Made by a program: the position numbers and the translations under genes. Shown here piece by piece: positions 17,437 through 24,877 of a stretch of 64,000 bases of DNA. The notes under the pieces are model-generated. The model did not search any database. It was not told the DNA's origin and saw nothing but the letters and a program-made list of their open reading frames with translations. Origin of the DNA: JBGTSJ01 sp041940305 (GTDB lineage Bacteria; Planctomycetota; Planctomycetia; Planctomycetales; Planctomycetaceae); assembly GCA_041940305.1 (NCBI GenBank), contig JBGTSJ010000012.1:143109-207108 (forward strand), read 5' to 3'. Positions within the stretch are counted from its first letter, which is position 1. Each line of letters opens with the position of its first letter.

Positions 17437-18672
17437 CTATTCGACGTTGCGGGACTCGACGCCTGTTCGCAGTTCACCTGAATCCAGCCGGCGTGCTCGT
17501 GCCTGCTGAATCCCCGGGATGAGCCGCTCGGCGTTCTGGTAGTACACCTTGCGGAGCACATCGTCGGGCAGATCGACGCCGTAGATATTCCAGAATCCCT
17601 GCGGAGGAAAGCGGGCCGGGTCGTCCACATAGGGGAAGTACTCGTCCCTCGTTTCAAGGAAACGGAACTGCGGGTTGAGCTTGTCGGTAGTGCCGGGGCC
17701 GTCCGTGCCGAAGAGGATGCGGTCGGCGTAGCGGATGAAGAAATCGCGGGCTGTGTACGGCTGCCGGCCGAGTTCAGCAAGGCGAGCGGACGTCTCCACG
17801 TACATGTTGGGGTGACGATCGAGGAGATCGCCCAGCCGCGAGAGATCTTCAGGCAGGTTGGCCATGTGGGCTGCGACGAAGGTTGTCTCCGGGTGACGCG
17901 CGAAGACGCGCAGCTGCGCTTCGATGAGTTCGGTGTGCGTGGGGAAGTCGGCTCCGTGAAAACTCCAGTCGGGGTGGCGATACAGCTCCTCCCAGCGCTC
18001 GTTCCGCTCGTCAGCGGGCTGGAAGAAGGCGATTGGGTCCGCGCAATGCCAAAGGACGGGAATGCCGAGTTCTCCGGCCCGCTGCCAGACTGGATCGAAA
18101 CGGGGGTCGTCCGGGGAGATCAGTTCGCCGTCCGGATCGCGCACGCCCAGACCCAGGTCCTTGAGCAGCTTGAGGCCCGCCGCACCCAGGCGCACGGCCT
18201 CGGTCAGCTTGTCGGCCATGCGGAGGCCGAAGTCATCGTCGTGGACATCCCAACTGGACGGGTCATCCGGGTCGCCGTCGCCGATGTAATCCATCCGGAG
18301 AAAGATCAGGAACCGGCCGGGAGCGTGCTGCTCCAGTCGCTGCTGGAGTTCGAGGAAGCGGCCGCCGGTCTCGCCGTCGAGGCAGATGCTCACGGCGACG
18401 CCGGCCTGATCCATTACCATCGCCAGCGAGTCCAGTTCCTCGTCCGACAACCGGGCCGGGTGCGTATGCACGTTGACGCACGAGTATCGGCTCGCGTGAA
18501 CGCGATGCGACGGGGCCGCAAGCATCGACTCCGGGCGAAACTCATCCAGATACAGGCGGCGGGGCGGTTCTGCATCGGGCGACTGCGCCATCGCGACGCG
18601 CGGCAGCAACAGCTCAAGTAGAAGCAGCCATCCCCAGCCAGTTCGAATCGTCCGCATCATCGGAAGCATCAT
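17437..18672 (-). CDS. Exported amidohydrolase (amidohydrolase_2 type)
   Basis: This 411-residue protein has an N-terminal signal peptide (hydrophobic GWGWLLLLELLLPRVAMA, predicted cleavage before QSPDAEP). The mature part is an amidohydrolase-related TIM barrel with an apparently intact site: HTH after YSCVNV, LWHCADP and VAAHMANLPED in the middle strands, and FGTDGPGTT on strand 8. The substrate is unknown. The ATG at 18672 lies only 4 bp past the stop of the Gfo/Idh/MocA gene, indicating one transcript; Met codons at 18660/18657 are alternative starts that keep the signal peptide. SBP56 follows. This operon pairs a cytoplasmic NAD-fold protein with two exported proteins. Confidence 0.87.
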   Translation of the reverse strand: MMLPMMRTIRTGWGWLLLLELLLPRVAMAQSPDAEPPRRLYLDEFRPESMLAAPSHRVHASRYSCVNVHTHPARLSDEELDSLAMVMDQAGVAVSICLDGETGGRFLELQQRLEQHAPGRFLIFLRMDYIGDGDPDDPSSWDVHDDDFGLRMADKLTEAVRLGAAGLKLLKDLGLGVRDPDGELISPDDPRFDPVWQRAGELGIPVLWHCADPIAFFQPADERNERWEELYRHPDWSFHGADFPTHTELIEAQLRVFARHPETTFVAAHMANLPEDLSRLGDLLDRHPNMYVETSARLAELGRQPYTARDFFIRYADRILFGTDGPGTTDKLNPQFRFLETRDEYFPYVDDPARFPPQGFWNIYGVDLPDDVLRKVYYQNAERLIPGIQQARARRLDSGELRTGVESRNVE

Positions 18673-18676
18673 CGTG

Positions 18677-19630
18677 TCAGGCCAACGCGCCGGTGTGCCA
18701 CCGCTCCGGCGGCAGTGCCCGGAGCACGCGGCAGACTTCGGTGAGATCGGGAACGGGGATCAATCCCCCGACAACGCGCCGGGCAAAGTAATCCAGAACC
18801 AGGTCCAGTCCAGTCCGCTCCTTCTCCAGATCCTCCTCAGCCTCATCGGCCTGGCACCGCCAGCGGATTCGTGCCGCGCTCAATACGTGCGCCGTACCAT
18901 GCGCACACTCGACGGTGGCATGAAACGGAAAGGCGTCGAGCCCGGTCCCGGTCGCCTCAACGCCTCCCGATGGTTCGCTGGCTCGGACGGCAACCGCAAC
19001 TCGCGATGGATTTGAGCCTCCCCGCTCCAGGACAGCGGCGATGCTCACGCCCTCGGCAGCGTCCCGCCCGATCGTGGGCTGGATGGAGCCGATTTCCACC
19101 GTACGGGCCTGCGCCATCTGGGCGCACCAGTCGATAATGCCCGCGAGCAGCGAAGTGTTGAACGCAATGTTCCCCAGAACGCGGACGTCAATCCGCTGCG
19201 GGACGCCGAGTTGCGTGGCGGTCAGTTCTCGCAACCGGGCCGACGCTGGCGTGCAGCGCATCGGGAGGCCGGGCATCAGCAGCAGACCGGCCTCGCCGGC
19301 GGAGCTGGAGATGCGTTCCAGTTCCTCGACGTCGGCGTCAAAGGGAGCGGCGAGAAAGACGGGGCGCTCGTGTTCAATCGCCAGTCTGATGGGAGCGATC
19401 CCCTGCCAGCCGGCGTCGAGGACGAGGACGCCTTTGATGTCCGGGCGTTCCAGCATTGCGCGGATGCCGGTCACCGGCCAGGCGCGGAGCTGGTCGGCCG
19501 CCTGCAGCGCGCGGCCCGCGACGCAATCGTACACCGCCGTCACGCGCAGCCGGGGGGACAGCCGGGCCAGCGCCGGCGCGTACTGTGTCTCCCAGTCGGG
19601 TCCGAGACCGATTAGTCCGATGTTCAGCAT
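18677..19630 (-). CDS. Divergent Gfo/Idh/MocA-family protein
   Basis: This 317-residue protein starts at ATG 19630, which puts the Rossmann strand MLNIGLIGLG at the N-terminus; the 22-residue upstream extension is unlikely. The fold follows the Gfo/Idh/MocA oxidoreductase family (VTAVYDCVAGRALQAAD, then VLVLDAGW), but two diagnostic features are altered. The dinucleotide loop reads GLGPDWET instead of GxGxxG, and the catalytic EKP motif is replaced by AAP (PVFLAAPFDADVE). It may bind a nucleotide sugar or cofactor without classical hydride transfer, or act as a partner. It leads a minus-strand operon (4 bp to the next gene) and is divergent from the TIGR00300 gene across 106 bp. Confidence 0.75.
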   Translation of the reverse strand: MLNIGLIGLGPDWETQYAPALARLSPRLRVTAVYDCVAGRALQAADQLRAWPVTGIRAMLERPDIKGVLVLDAGWQGIAPIRLAIEHERPVFLAAPFDADVEELERISSSAGEAGLLLMPGLPMRCTPASARLRELTATQLGVPQRIDVRVLGNIAFNTSLLAGIIDWCAQMAQARTVEIGSIQPTIGRDAAEGVSIAAVLERGGSNPSRVAVAVRASEPSGGVEATGTGLDAFPFHATVECAHGTAHVLSAARIRWRCQADEAEEDLEKERTGLDLVLDYFARRVVGGLIPVPDLTEVCRVLRALPPERWHTGALA

Positions 19631-19736
19631 CGAGGCGGATATCGACGCCCGTTGCAAGGAGTTTCTACAATGTGCAGCACGCGGGCGAACGATCAAATGC
19701 TAACGGCCGCATCGGACGACCGAAAGGGCAGCGCGC

Positions 19737-21014
19737 ATGGCGGACGGAGCCAGGAAGCAACCGGACACGGACACACGCGTTTCCGAAGAGGTGGAAGTCG
19801 CCGGCCACATCATCGACAGCCTGATCCTGCCGAAGATCCTCGACGAGATCACCTCGCTGGGCGGGGACTTCGAGATGAAGCAGGTGCAGATCGGCCACGG
19901 CCGGCGCGATCCCAGCCTGGTGCGAATGAACGTCTCCGCCGACACGCAGGACGCGCTGGAGACGATCCTGACCGCCATCGGTCAGCATGGGGCGGCTCCG
20001 GTGCACATGCAGGATTGCCGGCTGCAGGCAGCCGATCTGGACGGGGCCTTTCCGGAGGGATTCTACTGTTCGACGAATGAGGACACCGAGGTCCGCGTGG
20101 ACGGCGACTGGATCAAGGTGGACCGCCAGGAGATGGACTGCGGCGTCGTTGTGGATCCGCGACAGCAGTCGGCCCGCTGCGTGCCGATGGCGGATGTCCG
20201 GCGGGGCGAACTGGTGGTGATCGGCCGGCAGGGGACGCGGGTGCGGCCGGTGCAGCGGGACACGTCGCAACATGACGCGTTCAGCTTCATGCACTCGACG
20301 GTATCGAGCGAGAAGCCGAAGGGAGTCACCGTGCGCGACATCGCCCGGGCGATGCGCGCCGCCCGCGACGGCGACGGGAAGATCCTGCTCGTCGCCGGCC
20401 CCGCAGTGGTGCATACCGGCAGCCGCGACTACTTCAGCTGGCTGGTGGAACAGGGTTTTGTCAACGTGCTGTTTGCGGGAAATGCACTGGCGGCGCATGA
20501 CATCGAGCAGTCGTTCTTCGACACCAGCCTGGGGATCTCGATGAGCCATGGCCGCGCCGCCGAGGAAGGGCACGAGCATCATCTGCGGTCGATCAATCGG
20601 ATTCGCAGGGCGGGTGGCATCCGGCCGGCCGTGGATCAGGGACTGCTGACGTCGGGGATCATGTACCAGTGCGTCCGCCGCGGCATTCCGTTCGTGCTGG
20701 CCGGCAGCATCCGGGATGACGGCCCGCTGCCGGACGTGATCACCGATTCGCTGGCGGCGCAGTCTGCGATGCGCAAACTGTGCGAGGGAGTGACGTTCTG
20801 CCTGATGATCGCGACGACGCTGCACTCGATCGCGACCGGCAATATGCTGCCGGCGCGGGTCAAGGTCGTCTGCGTGGACATCAACCCGGCCACGGTGACG
20901 AAACTCGCCGATCGGGGGACGTTTCAGACCGTAGGGGTGGTCACCGACGTGGAGCCCTTCCTGCGCGTGCTGGTACAGGAACTCGGAATGCCGGTTGCGC
21001 AGATCGGCGGCTGA
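19737..21014 (+). CDS. TIGR00300 family protein (LOR/SDH region, ornithine cyclodeaminase-like)
   Basis: This 425-residue protein matches the TIGR00300 family, which has the conserved region of lysine-oxoglutarate reductase/saccharopine dehydrogenase bifunctional enzymes. Archaeal members act as NAD-dependent ornithine cyclodeaminases. The N-terminal part (VEVAGHIIDSLILPKILDEI; DFEMKQVQIGH) is an ACT-like LOR/SDH domain; the C-terminal part has ILLVAGPAVVHTGS, FVNVLFAGNALAAHDIE, GRAAEEGHEHHLR and VVCVDINPATVTKLADRG, fitting the family's cofactor-binding half. Ornithine-to-proline conversion is the best hypothesis from family knowledge; no arginine-pathway gene is adjacent. The length matches family members without an N-terminal arginine-dihydrolase fusion. 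Confidence 0.9.
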   Translation: MADGARKQPDTDTRVSEEVEVAGHIIDSLILPKILDEITSLGGDFEMKQVQIGHGRRDPSLVRMNVSADTQDALETILTAIGQHGAAPVHMQDCRLQAADLDGAFPEGFYCSTNEDTEVRVDGDWIKVDRQEMDCGVVVDPRQQSARCVPMADVRRGELVVIGRQGTRVRPVQRDTSQHDAFSFMHSTVSSEKPKGVTVRDIARAMRAARDGDGKILLVAGPAVVHTGSRDYFSWLVEQGFVNVLFAGNALAAHDIEQSFFDTSLGISMSHGRAAEEGHEHHLRSINRIRRAGGIRPAVDQGLLTSGIMYQCVRRGIPFVLAGSIRDDGPLPDVITDSLAAQSAMRKLCEGVTFCLMIATTLHSIATGNMLPARVKVVCVDINPATVTKLADRGTFQTVGVVTDVEPFLRVLVQELGMPVAQIGG

Positions 21015-21056
21015 CTGCATCCGACGCTACGCTCTCTCCAATGCGTGATGATGAGA

Positions 21057-21857
21057 CTAGCGCGGAGGCAGGGGGATCGCCCCCGATTCGCTCACGCGCG
21101 TGGCGTCGAGCCGCTCCGGTTGCGACCGCGAAATGAACAGAAAGCCCTTGCGCGGCGGCGGAGCAAACAACTGCGTTTCGGCCTCCGGCGTTTCGGCAAC
21201 GTCGGGTTGCCGCACCACGATGGCCTGTTCGGGAACAGGTCCGCGGCCGGTCATGTCAGCCGATCCGACGGCGTCCGGCTCCACAGGCGGCGGCGGTGCG
21301 GCGGTCCACTCCTGATTCGCGGTCTGCGCCGGCGGCGTCGGCCGTACGGCGTCGGGCAATCGGCGCTCGACATTCGCGAGCACGCGGTCCATCTGCAGCA
21401 GCTGGTCGTCCACGAGCCGGTTCATCGCGGCCGTGACGGCCTGCGGCGGGACGTAGAGGCGGCGCGTGACGTAGGTGTCCAGATCGCGCAGCGACGCGGT
21501 GCGGCGTTCGTCGATCGAATCCATAATGCTGCGCAGCGCAGCGATGTCTCGTTGCACTTCGTTCTGCCGCAGGCGCTCCACGTCAAGCAGATTGGTCGCC
21601 ACCTGGGCATGCTGCCGGTCCATGCGGTTGCAGCGGTCGGTGAGCACGCCGATCTGCCCCTGAACTTCGGCGAGCCGCGCTTCGAGGCGCTCGTTGTTCT
21701 GCCGGGAGTATGAGGCGGCGACGAAATGTCCGGCGAAGAATCCCAGCACGCCGAGCAGCAACGCCAGCAGGGACATCGTCCGCAACTGCCGTCCCAGTGC
21801 CTCGTGCACGATGCGTTCGATCCGCCGGTCGTCCATGACCGTACTTGAAGTCGTCAT
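21057..21857 (-). CDS. Hypothetical membrane-anchored coiled-coil protein
   Basis: I recognise no family. The 266-residue protein has a short cytoplasmic N-terminus, one membrane helix at about residues 27-48 (MSLLALLLGVLGFFAGHF), then a long charged heptad region (about 50-180: NERLEARLAEVQGQIGVL and following) and a Pro-rich, low-complexity tail (VRPTPPAQ; PPPPVEP). The layout resembles bitopic coiled-coil proteins that tether envelope machinery. It is convergent with the TIGR00300 gene (42-bp gap) and lies downstream of a tiny basic ORF on the same strand. Two threonine/serine runs precede the ATG at 21857; no strong ribosome site is seen. Confidence 0.7.
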   Translation of the reverse strand: MTTSSTVMDDRRIERIVHEALGRQLRTMSLLALLLGVLGFFAGHFVAASYSRQNNERLEARLAEVQGQIGVLTDRCNRMDRQHAQVATNLLDVERLRQNEVQRDIAALRSIMDSIDERRTASLRDLDTYVTRRLYVPPQAVTAAMNRLVDDQLLQMDRVLANVERRLPDAVRPTPPAQTANQEWTAAPPPPVEPDAVGSADMTGRGPVPEQAIVVRQPDVAETPEAETQLFAPPPRKGFLFISRSQPERLDATRVSESGAIPLPPR

Positions 21858-21995
21858 CCGTCAGTCCCCCAAGGCCTTGCTGCGTTGCGGTCGAAACGCC
21901 GGCGCGCACGCGCATGCTTTGCCACAGGAGAATTATCGAACGGCACAACCGCTCCCCGCAGCAGAACCGGTGCGGCCGGCAGGGTCCGCATGACC

Positions 21996-22026
21996 GTCAA
22001 ACCCGGCGCAGATTCCCCGGTTTGAC
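21996..22026. terminator. 8-bp hairpin just after the small basic ORF
   Basis: GTCAAACC (21996-22003) and GGTTTGAC (22019-22026) pair perfectly with a 15-nt loop. On the minus strand the stem begins 6 nt after the stop of the 39-codon ORF at 22032-22151. No T-run is present, so terminator function is tentative. Confidence 0.35.
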
Positions 22027-22031
22027 GCGCC

Positions 22032-22151
22032 TCAGCCGCGCGACTTGGGCCGCCGATCGGCCTTGCGCACTTTCTGCTGCTGCAGCTTCTTCTGCAGATG
22101 CGGCAGTTTGGTGGCGGGACGGCGGGGGCCCTGGGACCTCGAGTTTGCCAT
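22032..22151 (-). CDS. Tiny highly basic protein (39 residues), putative
   Basis: A complete ATG-to-TGA frame of 39 codons encodes a protein with about one third Lys/Arg (starts MANSRSQGPRRPATK, then a Gln/Lys-rich helix LPHLQKKLQQQKVRKADRR, ends PKSRG). The composition is coherent, with few hydrophobic residues, and resembles small nucleic-acid- or ribosome-binding proteins. A hairpin (21996-22026) follows the stop. No clear Shine-Dalgarno is seen, and an overlapping 65-codon frame on the same strand is a competing reading. I know no homologue; this is a hypothesis based on composition. Confidence 0.4.
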   Translation of the reverse strand: MANSRSQGPRRPATKLPHLQKKLQQQKVRKADRRPKSRG

Positions 22152-22208
22152 GACTGCTGAGAAGGCAATGAATGGGCGCGTGTCGTCGGGACACAACCCA
22201 TTCGAGCG

Positions 22209-22227
22209 CCTGGCCCGGTGGGCCAGG
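22209..22227. terminator. 8-bp hairpin downstream of the isomerase-like gene
   Basis: CCTGGCCC (22209-22216) and GGGCCAGG (22220-22227) pair perfectly around a 3-nt loop, 41 bp beyond the minus-strand stop at 22268. No T-run follows. It could be a 3'-end hairpin or a dispersed palindrome. Confidence 0.4.
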
Positions 22228-22267
22228 TCTAAACGGTGTCTTTGTGCCTCGCGTCGTGGATGGTCAA

Positions 22268-23179
22268 TCAGAGATCGAGCAGTTCGTCCATCAACTGAGC
22301 CGTGTCTTCCAGGGAATTGTCGTTCCCCTCGCGGGTGGCCCAGCCGCTGAAGTTGATCTCCGCCAGCGCCTTGCGGACTTCGGGCCAGTTGACGTCCCCT
22401 TCACCCAGCCGGCAGAAGCCGTTGGTGGCCCCCCAGTCCTTCACGTCCAGCTTGATGATTCGCTGCCCGAGCGCGCGAATCCAGTCCTCGGCCGGACCGA
22501 ACTTGCGGCAGTTGCCGATGTCGAAATACGCACCGACCCACGGGCTGCCGATGGCGTCCACGTAGTCGCGGTACTGCTCGGGCGTTTCGCAGAAGCCGTT
22601 CCAGACGTTCTCGATCAGCACGTGAATGCCCCGCTTCGCGGCGGTGGGCAGCACGTGCCGCACCTCCGCAATGGACCGCTCCCAGACATGGTCGTGATTC
22701 TCTTCAGGCCCAGTCACCCGACCCGGGACGAGCAGCACGGAGGAAGCGCCGATCGCGTGCGCGTCCTCAATCGCCTGGATCAAGGCCAGCCGGCCCCGTT
22801 CGCGAGCCGCGGGGTCAGGAGACGAGAGACGATAGTCGTCCCCCCAATGCACGCCGTCCACGACGCCGTGCACAGGCACCCCGGTCTCGGCGATGGCGTC
22901 GCGCAATGCGGCGACGTCCGGGATGTCGGGGCTGCCCCCCTCGATGCCGTCGAAGCCCAGCTCTTTGTACTGCTTCAGCCGGGCGAGCATCGCGGCCTGG
23001 TCCTCGCCGATGCCCCCCCCTTTGTTCGCCTTGAAGATGCGCCCGCGATTCGTAGCGGTCCGTTCCGACGGCTCGTTCGCTCCCAGAACGCTTCGCGTTG
23101 CCGCCCCCCCGGCCAGCCCGGCCGCCGCCAGCGCACTCACCTGCAGAAACTCGCGACGGCTGGTGTTCAGGTCGTTCAT
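22268..23179 (-). CDS. Tat-exported sugar phosphate isomerase/epimerase-like TIM-barrel protein
   Basis: This 303-residue protein starts at ATG 23179. It begins with a Tat signal (SRREFLQVSALAAAGLAG), which rules out the 66-residue upstream extension. The rest is a xylose-isomerase-like (AP endonuclease 2) TIM barrel: YKELGFDGIEGG, GVPVHGVVDGVHWGDDY, IHVLIENVWNGF, VGAYFDIGNC, IIKLDVKDWG and GEGDVNWPEV. The Glu, Asp/His and Asp residues in these strings match the divalent-metal ligands of the family. Planctomycetes encode many such exported proteins, presumably for isomerising or epimerising sugars outside the cytoplasm; the substrate is unknown. Confidence 0.88.
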   Translation of the reverse strand: MNDLNTSRREFLQVSALAAAGLAGGAATRSVLGANEPSERTATNRGRIFKANKGGGIGEDQAAMLARLKQYKELGFDGIEGGSPDIPDVAALRDAIAETGVPVHGVVDGVHWGDDYRLSSPDPAARERGRLALIQAIEDAHAIGASSVLLVPGRVTGPEENHDHVWERSIAEVRHVLPTAAKRGIHVLIENVWNGFCETPEQYRDYVDAIGSPWVGAYFDIGNCRKFGPAEDWIRALGQRIIKLDVKDWGATNGFCRLGEGDVNWPEVRKALAEINFSGWATREGNDNSLEDTAQLMDELLDL

Positions 23180-23696
23180 GGTCAGCTCACTGGTGTAACG
23201 CAGGAGGGATTGAGGCACGCTCGTCGATGGCGAGTCAGCGCCATATGTGCGGCAGATTATCATGCGCCACGGATCATACAGCGCGTGACAAACTGCCGTC
23301 CAACGGGCGGGGTTCAGCGAAACAGGCAGGGAGACAGACATCCACCGTGGCACACCACTGGCGGACTCGGTCGACATGCTGGGTGACGCCCTGGTGCTGT
23401 TTCTGCGCTCGGCTCTGTCCGTCCTGAAAGGCGGCTGGTACGCTTACCGAACGGCTTGGCGGCGAACCCGATCGGACGATGGGCCAACTTGCCGCGTCTG
23501 TGTTGCCGGCCAGTCGCGACGCCTGCAGCAGGGCACGTCTTGCTGGCTCCATTGAACTCGAGAACGAACAATCGCGCGAAACCCCGCCTCCCTGCTTCAG
23601 CGAGTTCCTCCGGCTTCTGCCGCATTGTGTGATTCAAGACTGCCCCGCAGGGACAGAGGGTTGGGAAAGCGCTCCTTGTTTTCGTGAGGCTTGAGC
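23180..23696. other. 517-bp divergent intergenic region
   Basis: This region separates the divergent genes at 22268-23179 (-) and 23697-24788 (+) and should hold both promoters. I see no recognisable RNA, repeat or conserved protein. A 59-codon frame at 23376-23555 (+) begins with an amphipathic, partly hydrophobic helix (MLGDALVLFLRSALSVLKGG) but ends in an atypical Cys/Arg-rich tail and has no ribosome site; I do not call it a gene. Confidence 0.4.
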
Positions 23697-24788
23697 ATGC
23701 GTGTTGTCACGTTCGGCGAGGTGATGTTGCGGCTGGCGCCGCCCGGGTTCTACCGGCTGAGGCAGTCCGTGCCGGGCACGCTGGATGCGACTTTCGGCGG
23801 CGGCGAACTGAATGTGGCCGTGTCGGTGGCGCTGCAGGGTGGAGCGTCGGCCTTCCTCACGGCCGTCCCCGATAACGTCATTACCGACAGCCTGGTGCAG
23901 GAATTGGGAAAGCTTGGCGTCGGAACCGACCTGATCCAGCGCGAGGAGCGAGGCCGGTTCGGCATCTACTTCGTCGAAACGGGCGCGAACCAGCGGAGCG
24001 GGACGGTGACCTATGATCGCGAGGGGGCCAGCATTGCGCTCGTGGGGCCGGACGCCTATGACTGGGACACGGTGTTCGCCGATGCGGGGTGGTTTCACAT
24101 CACCGGGATTACGCCTGCATTGAGCGATGTGGCGGCCCGGTCGGCTCTGGAAGCGGTGCGGCAGGCCAAGGCCCGCGGCGTCACGGTCTCGTGCGATCTG
24201 AACTTTCGCAAGAAGCTGTGGCGCTGGCGGACCGGCACGAAACCGGTGGACCTGGCGCGCGACACGATGCGCGGCATGATGCCGTTCATCGATGTGGTGA
24301 TCGCCAACGAGGAGGACGCCGACCTGTCGCTGGGCATCGCGGCGCCGCATTCGGACGTCGAGAGCGGCCAGCTGAATCGCGACGGATACGTGGGCGTGGC
24401 CCGGACGATCGTGCAGCAGTTTCCCAACGTCTCTCGCGTGGCGATCACGTTGCGGGAGAGCCTTTCGGCCAGCCACAACAACTGGGGCGCGATGCTCTAT
24501 GACGCCGGCACGAAACACTCCTGGTTCGCCCCGACGGATGCCGCCGGGGAGTACGCCCCCTACGAGATCCGCAACATCGTCGACCGCGTCGGTGCGGGGG
24601 ATTCATTCTCCGGAGCATTGATCTATGCGCTGAATGACGGCACGCTGGGTCAGCCGGAGTCCGCCCTCCGTTACGCGGTGGCGGCCAGCTGTCTCAAGCA
24701 CAGTATTGTCGGCGACTTTAACTATGCGTCGCGAAGCGAAATCGAGGCGCTGATGTCCGGCTCCGGCAGCGGCCGCGTGCAGCGGTAG
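23697..24788 (+). CDS. kdgK: PfkB-family carbohydrate kinase, 2-keto-3-deoxygluconate kinase type
   Basis: This 363-residue ribokinase-fold sugar kinase most resembles 2-dehydro-3-deoxygluconokinase, which phosphorylates KDG to KDPG. It starts VVTFGEVMLRLAPPG, with the substrate-binding GGGELNVAVSVALQGG, VSCDLNFRKKLWRW in the middle, and the PfkB signature DRVGAGDSFSGALIYAL with catalytic Asp302. The family GEVMLRL start and DLNFR string favour KDG kinase over fructokinase. ATG 23697 is chosen over an in-frame TTG at 23691. The next gene, a flavin oxidoreductase, is 89 bp downstream on the same strand; no KDPG aldolase is in the window. Substrate assignment is by motif resemblance only. Confidence 0.85.
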   Translation: MRVVTFGEVMLRLAPPGFYRLRQSVPGTLDATFGGGELNVAVSVALQGGASAFLTAVPDNVITDSLVQELGKLGVGTDLIQREERGRFGIYFVETGANQRSGTVTYDREGASIALVGPDAYDWDTVFADAGWFHITGITPALSDVAARSALEAVRQAKARGVTVSCDLNFRKKLWRWRTGTKPVDLARDTMRGMMPFIDVVIANEEDADLSLGIAAPHSDVESGQLNRDGYVGVARTIVQQFPNVSRVAITLRESLSASHNNWGAMLYDAGTKHSWFAPTDAAGEYAPYEIRNIVDRVGAGDSFSGALIYALNDGTLGQPESALRYAVAASCLKHSIVGDFNYASRSEIEALMSGSGSGRVQR

Positions 24789-24877
24789 CTCCCCGGCATG
24801 CGGCATTGATGCCGAATCTCGCCCGATTGTCGTCTGCACCGGCCGGCGCCACTTTTTCGTTGATTCGATCCTGCTCC

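Noticed and set aside
23376..23555. 59-codon plus-strand frame with a hydrophobic N-terminus
   Set aside because: Attractive helix at the start, but a Cys/Arg-rich tail, no ribosome site and no neighbour support. Would be reconsidered if conserved.
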